The translations under genes and the position numbers were made by a program. From Aquibium microcysteis (GTDB lineage: Bacteria > Pseudomonadota > Alphaproteobacteria > Rhizobiales > Rhizobiaceae): a stretch of DNA of 64,000 bases. The stretch's first letter is position 1, and every line of letters starts with the position of its first letter. Positions 62,990 to 64,000 of the stretch are shown one piece after another. The stretch lies in contig NZ_CP061080.1 of NCBI RefSeq assembly GCF_014495845.1, forward strand, positions 3,399,001 to 3,463,000, written 5' to 3'. Below the pieces are notes generated by a model. The model ran no database searches. It had not been told where the DNA came from and saw only the letters and a list, made by a program, of their open reading frames with translations.

Positions 62990-64000
62990 ATGCTACATAC
63001 CATATCCGCGTTCGACCGCATCGGCGAGGAGAACGCCTTCGCCGTGCTCGCGCGCGCCACCGCCCTCGCAGCCAAGGGCAGGGACGTCATCAATCTCGGC
63101 ATCGGCCAGCCGGATTTCCGCACGCCGGACCACATCGTGGAAGCGGCCATCAAGGCGCTGCGCGACGGCCATCACGGCTATACGCCCGCCACCGGGCTCC
63201 TGGCCACGCGCGAGGCGGTGGTGCGCCGCACGCTGGCGACGACGGGCGTGGAGGTCTCGCCCGAGAACGTCATGATCCTACCCGGCGGCAAGCCGACCAT
63301 GTATGGCGCGATCACCATGTTCGGCGAACCGGGCGCGGAGATCCTCTATCCCGACCCGGGCTTCCCGATCTATCGCTCGATGATCGAGTTCACCGGCGCG
63401 ACGCCGGTTCCGGTGCCGATCCGCGAGGAGAACGGCTTCGCCTTCTCGGCCGACGAGGTGCTGGCGCTGATCACGCCGAAGACGCGGCTGCTGATCCTGA
63501 ACTCGCCGGCCAACCCGACCGGCGGCGTCACGCCGAAGGCCGAGATCGACCGGCTGGTGGCGGGGCTGGCCGCCCATCCGGACGTGGCGATCCTGTCGGA
63601 CGAGATCTACGACGTGATGACCTATGACGGCGAAACGCACCACTCGCTGCTCTCCTATCCAAAGATCCGTGACAGGCTGATCGTGCTCAACGGCTGGTCC
63701 AAGACCTGGGCCATGACCGGCTGGCGCATGGGCTGGTCGATCTGGCCCGACGGTCTCTACGACAAGATCCGCAAGCTCGCGGTCAACTGCTGGTCTTGTG
63801 TGAACGCGCCGGCGCAGTTCGGCGGCATCGCCGCCATCGATGGACCTCAGGACGAGGTGGAGAAGATGATGCGGGCGTTCGACCGACGTCGAGGCATCGT
63901 CGTCGAAGGACTGAACAGCCTGCCGGGCGTTTCCTGCATCACGCCCAAGGGCGCCTTCTACGCCTTTCCGAACGTCAGGGAGACGGGATGGAAGGCCAAG
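62990..64000 (+). CDS. Class I/II aminotransferase (3' end outside window)
   Basis: At least 337 residues of a fold-type I PLP aminotransferase, open to the right edge. INLGIGQPDFRTPDHI, ILNSPANPTGGVTP, SDEIYDVMTYDG and the PLP-Lys motif NGWSKTWAMTGWRMGW are all present. Such enzymes include aspartate and alanine aminotransferases and related broad-range forms; the substrate cannot be fixed. It starts three bases after the vapC stop, so toxin-antitoxin transcription may read into it. Confidence 0.92.
   Translation, partial: MLHTISAFDRIGEENAFAVLARATALAAKGRDVINLGIGQPDFRTPDHIVEAAIKALRDGHHGYTPATGLLATREAVVRRTLATTGVEVSPENVMILPGGKPTMYGAITMFGEPGAEILYPDPGFPIYRSMIEFTGATPVPVPIREENGFAFSADEVLALITPKTRLLILNSPANPTGGVTPKAEIDRLVAGLAAHPDVAILSDEIYDVMTYDGETHHSLLSYPKIRDRLIVLNGWSKTWAMTGWRMGWSIWPDGLYDKIRKLAVNCWSCVNAPAQFGGIAAIDGPQDEVEKMMRAFDRRRGIVVEGLNSLPGVSCITPKGAFYAFPNVRETGWKAK

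Overview
The window is high-GC DNA from an alphaproteobacterium, most likely a member of the Hyphomicrobiales (Rhizobiales). The main evidence is the rhizobial flagellar gene order: tandem flagellins, fliF, motB-motC-fliK, a lytic transglycosylase, the atypical regulator Rem, flgE-flgK-flgL-flaF-flbT-flgD-fliQ, flhA-fliR and an flgJ-like gene. A DUF4167 gene, prmC-prfA-ptsP-lysC linkage and RIME-like intergenic repeats agree with this. No species is assigned.

Layout. (1) 1-19.9 kb: flagellar cluster, all on the + strand, with many overlapping stop/start pairs. A shared motif, CGCRCAAG-N9-CTAG, lies ahead of fliF, flgE and flhA, with a weaker copy before flgJ. (2) 19.9-27.3 kb: a probable hydroxycinnamate (ferulate/coumarate) uptake and CoA-activation locus, with a crotonase, TRAP transporter, DUF3237 protein, MarR regulator, thioesterase and feruloyl-CoA synthase. 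The same 15-bp operator-like site, GTTA-N7-TAAC, precedes both outer transcription units. (3) 27.5-36.7 kb: housekeeping genes (DUF4167, prmC, prfA, ptsP, lysC, chaC). An AT-rich two-gene accessory insert (AbiU2/HEPN-like protein plus a 51-aa protein) sits between ptsP and prfA. (4) 36.9-38.4 kb: an orphan 38-aa RiPP-precursor-like gene and a membrane dipeptidase. (5) 38.5-44.2 kb: an acyl-CoA carboxylase operon (carboxyltransferase, acyl-CoA dehydrogenase, biotin subunit) with a LiuR-like palindrome upstream, then an SCP2 gene. Several families of intergenic repeats are concentrated from 40.5 to 45.7 kb.

(6) 45.7-48.0 kb: a GNAT enzyme and an ornithine/lysine decarboxylase. The decarboxylase has a leader of about 430 nt holding a 50-codon upstream ORF and strong hairpins, compatible with the alphaproteobacterial speF leader. 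(7) 48.1-55.7 kb: an amidase, then two co-transcribed P-loop ATPases on the opposite strand (a 380-aa AAA-type protein and a 1082-aa STAND-like protein with TPR-like repeats), then a LysR gene. A 37-bp near-perfect direct repeat of the lysR 5' end brackets the ATPase pair, so it looks like an inserted module. (8) 55.8-64 kb: DUF1007 plus a NicO-type Ni/Co exporter, a sugar-acid dehydrogenase group (DenD-like, small membrane protein, SDR), a CDF transporter, two tandem paralogous GNATs, a VapBC-type toxin-antitoxin pair and a 3'-truncated class I aminotransferase.

The items most worth a second look are the bracketed ATPase/TPR module, the decarboxylase leader and its upstream ORF, the orphan RiPP-like precursor, the AT-rich insert between ptsP and prfA, and the two shared regulatory motifs. 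No tRNA, rRNA, CRISPR array or transposase gene was recognised.
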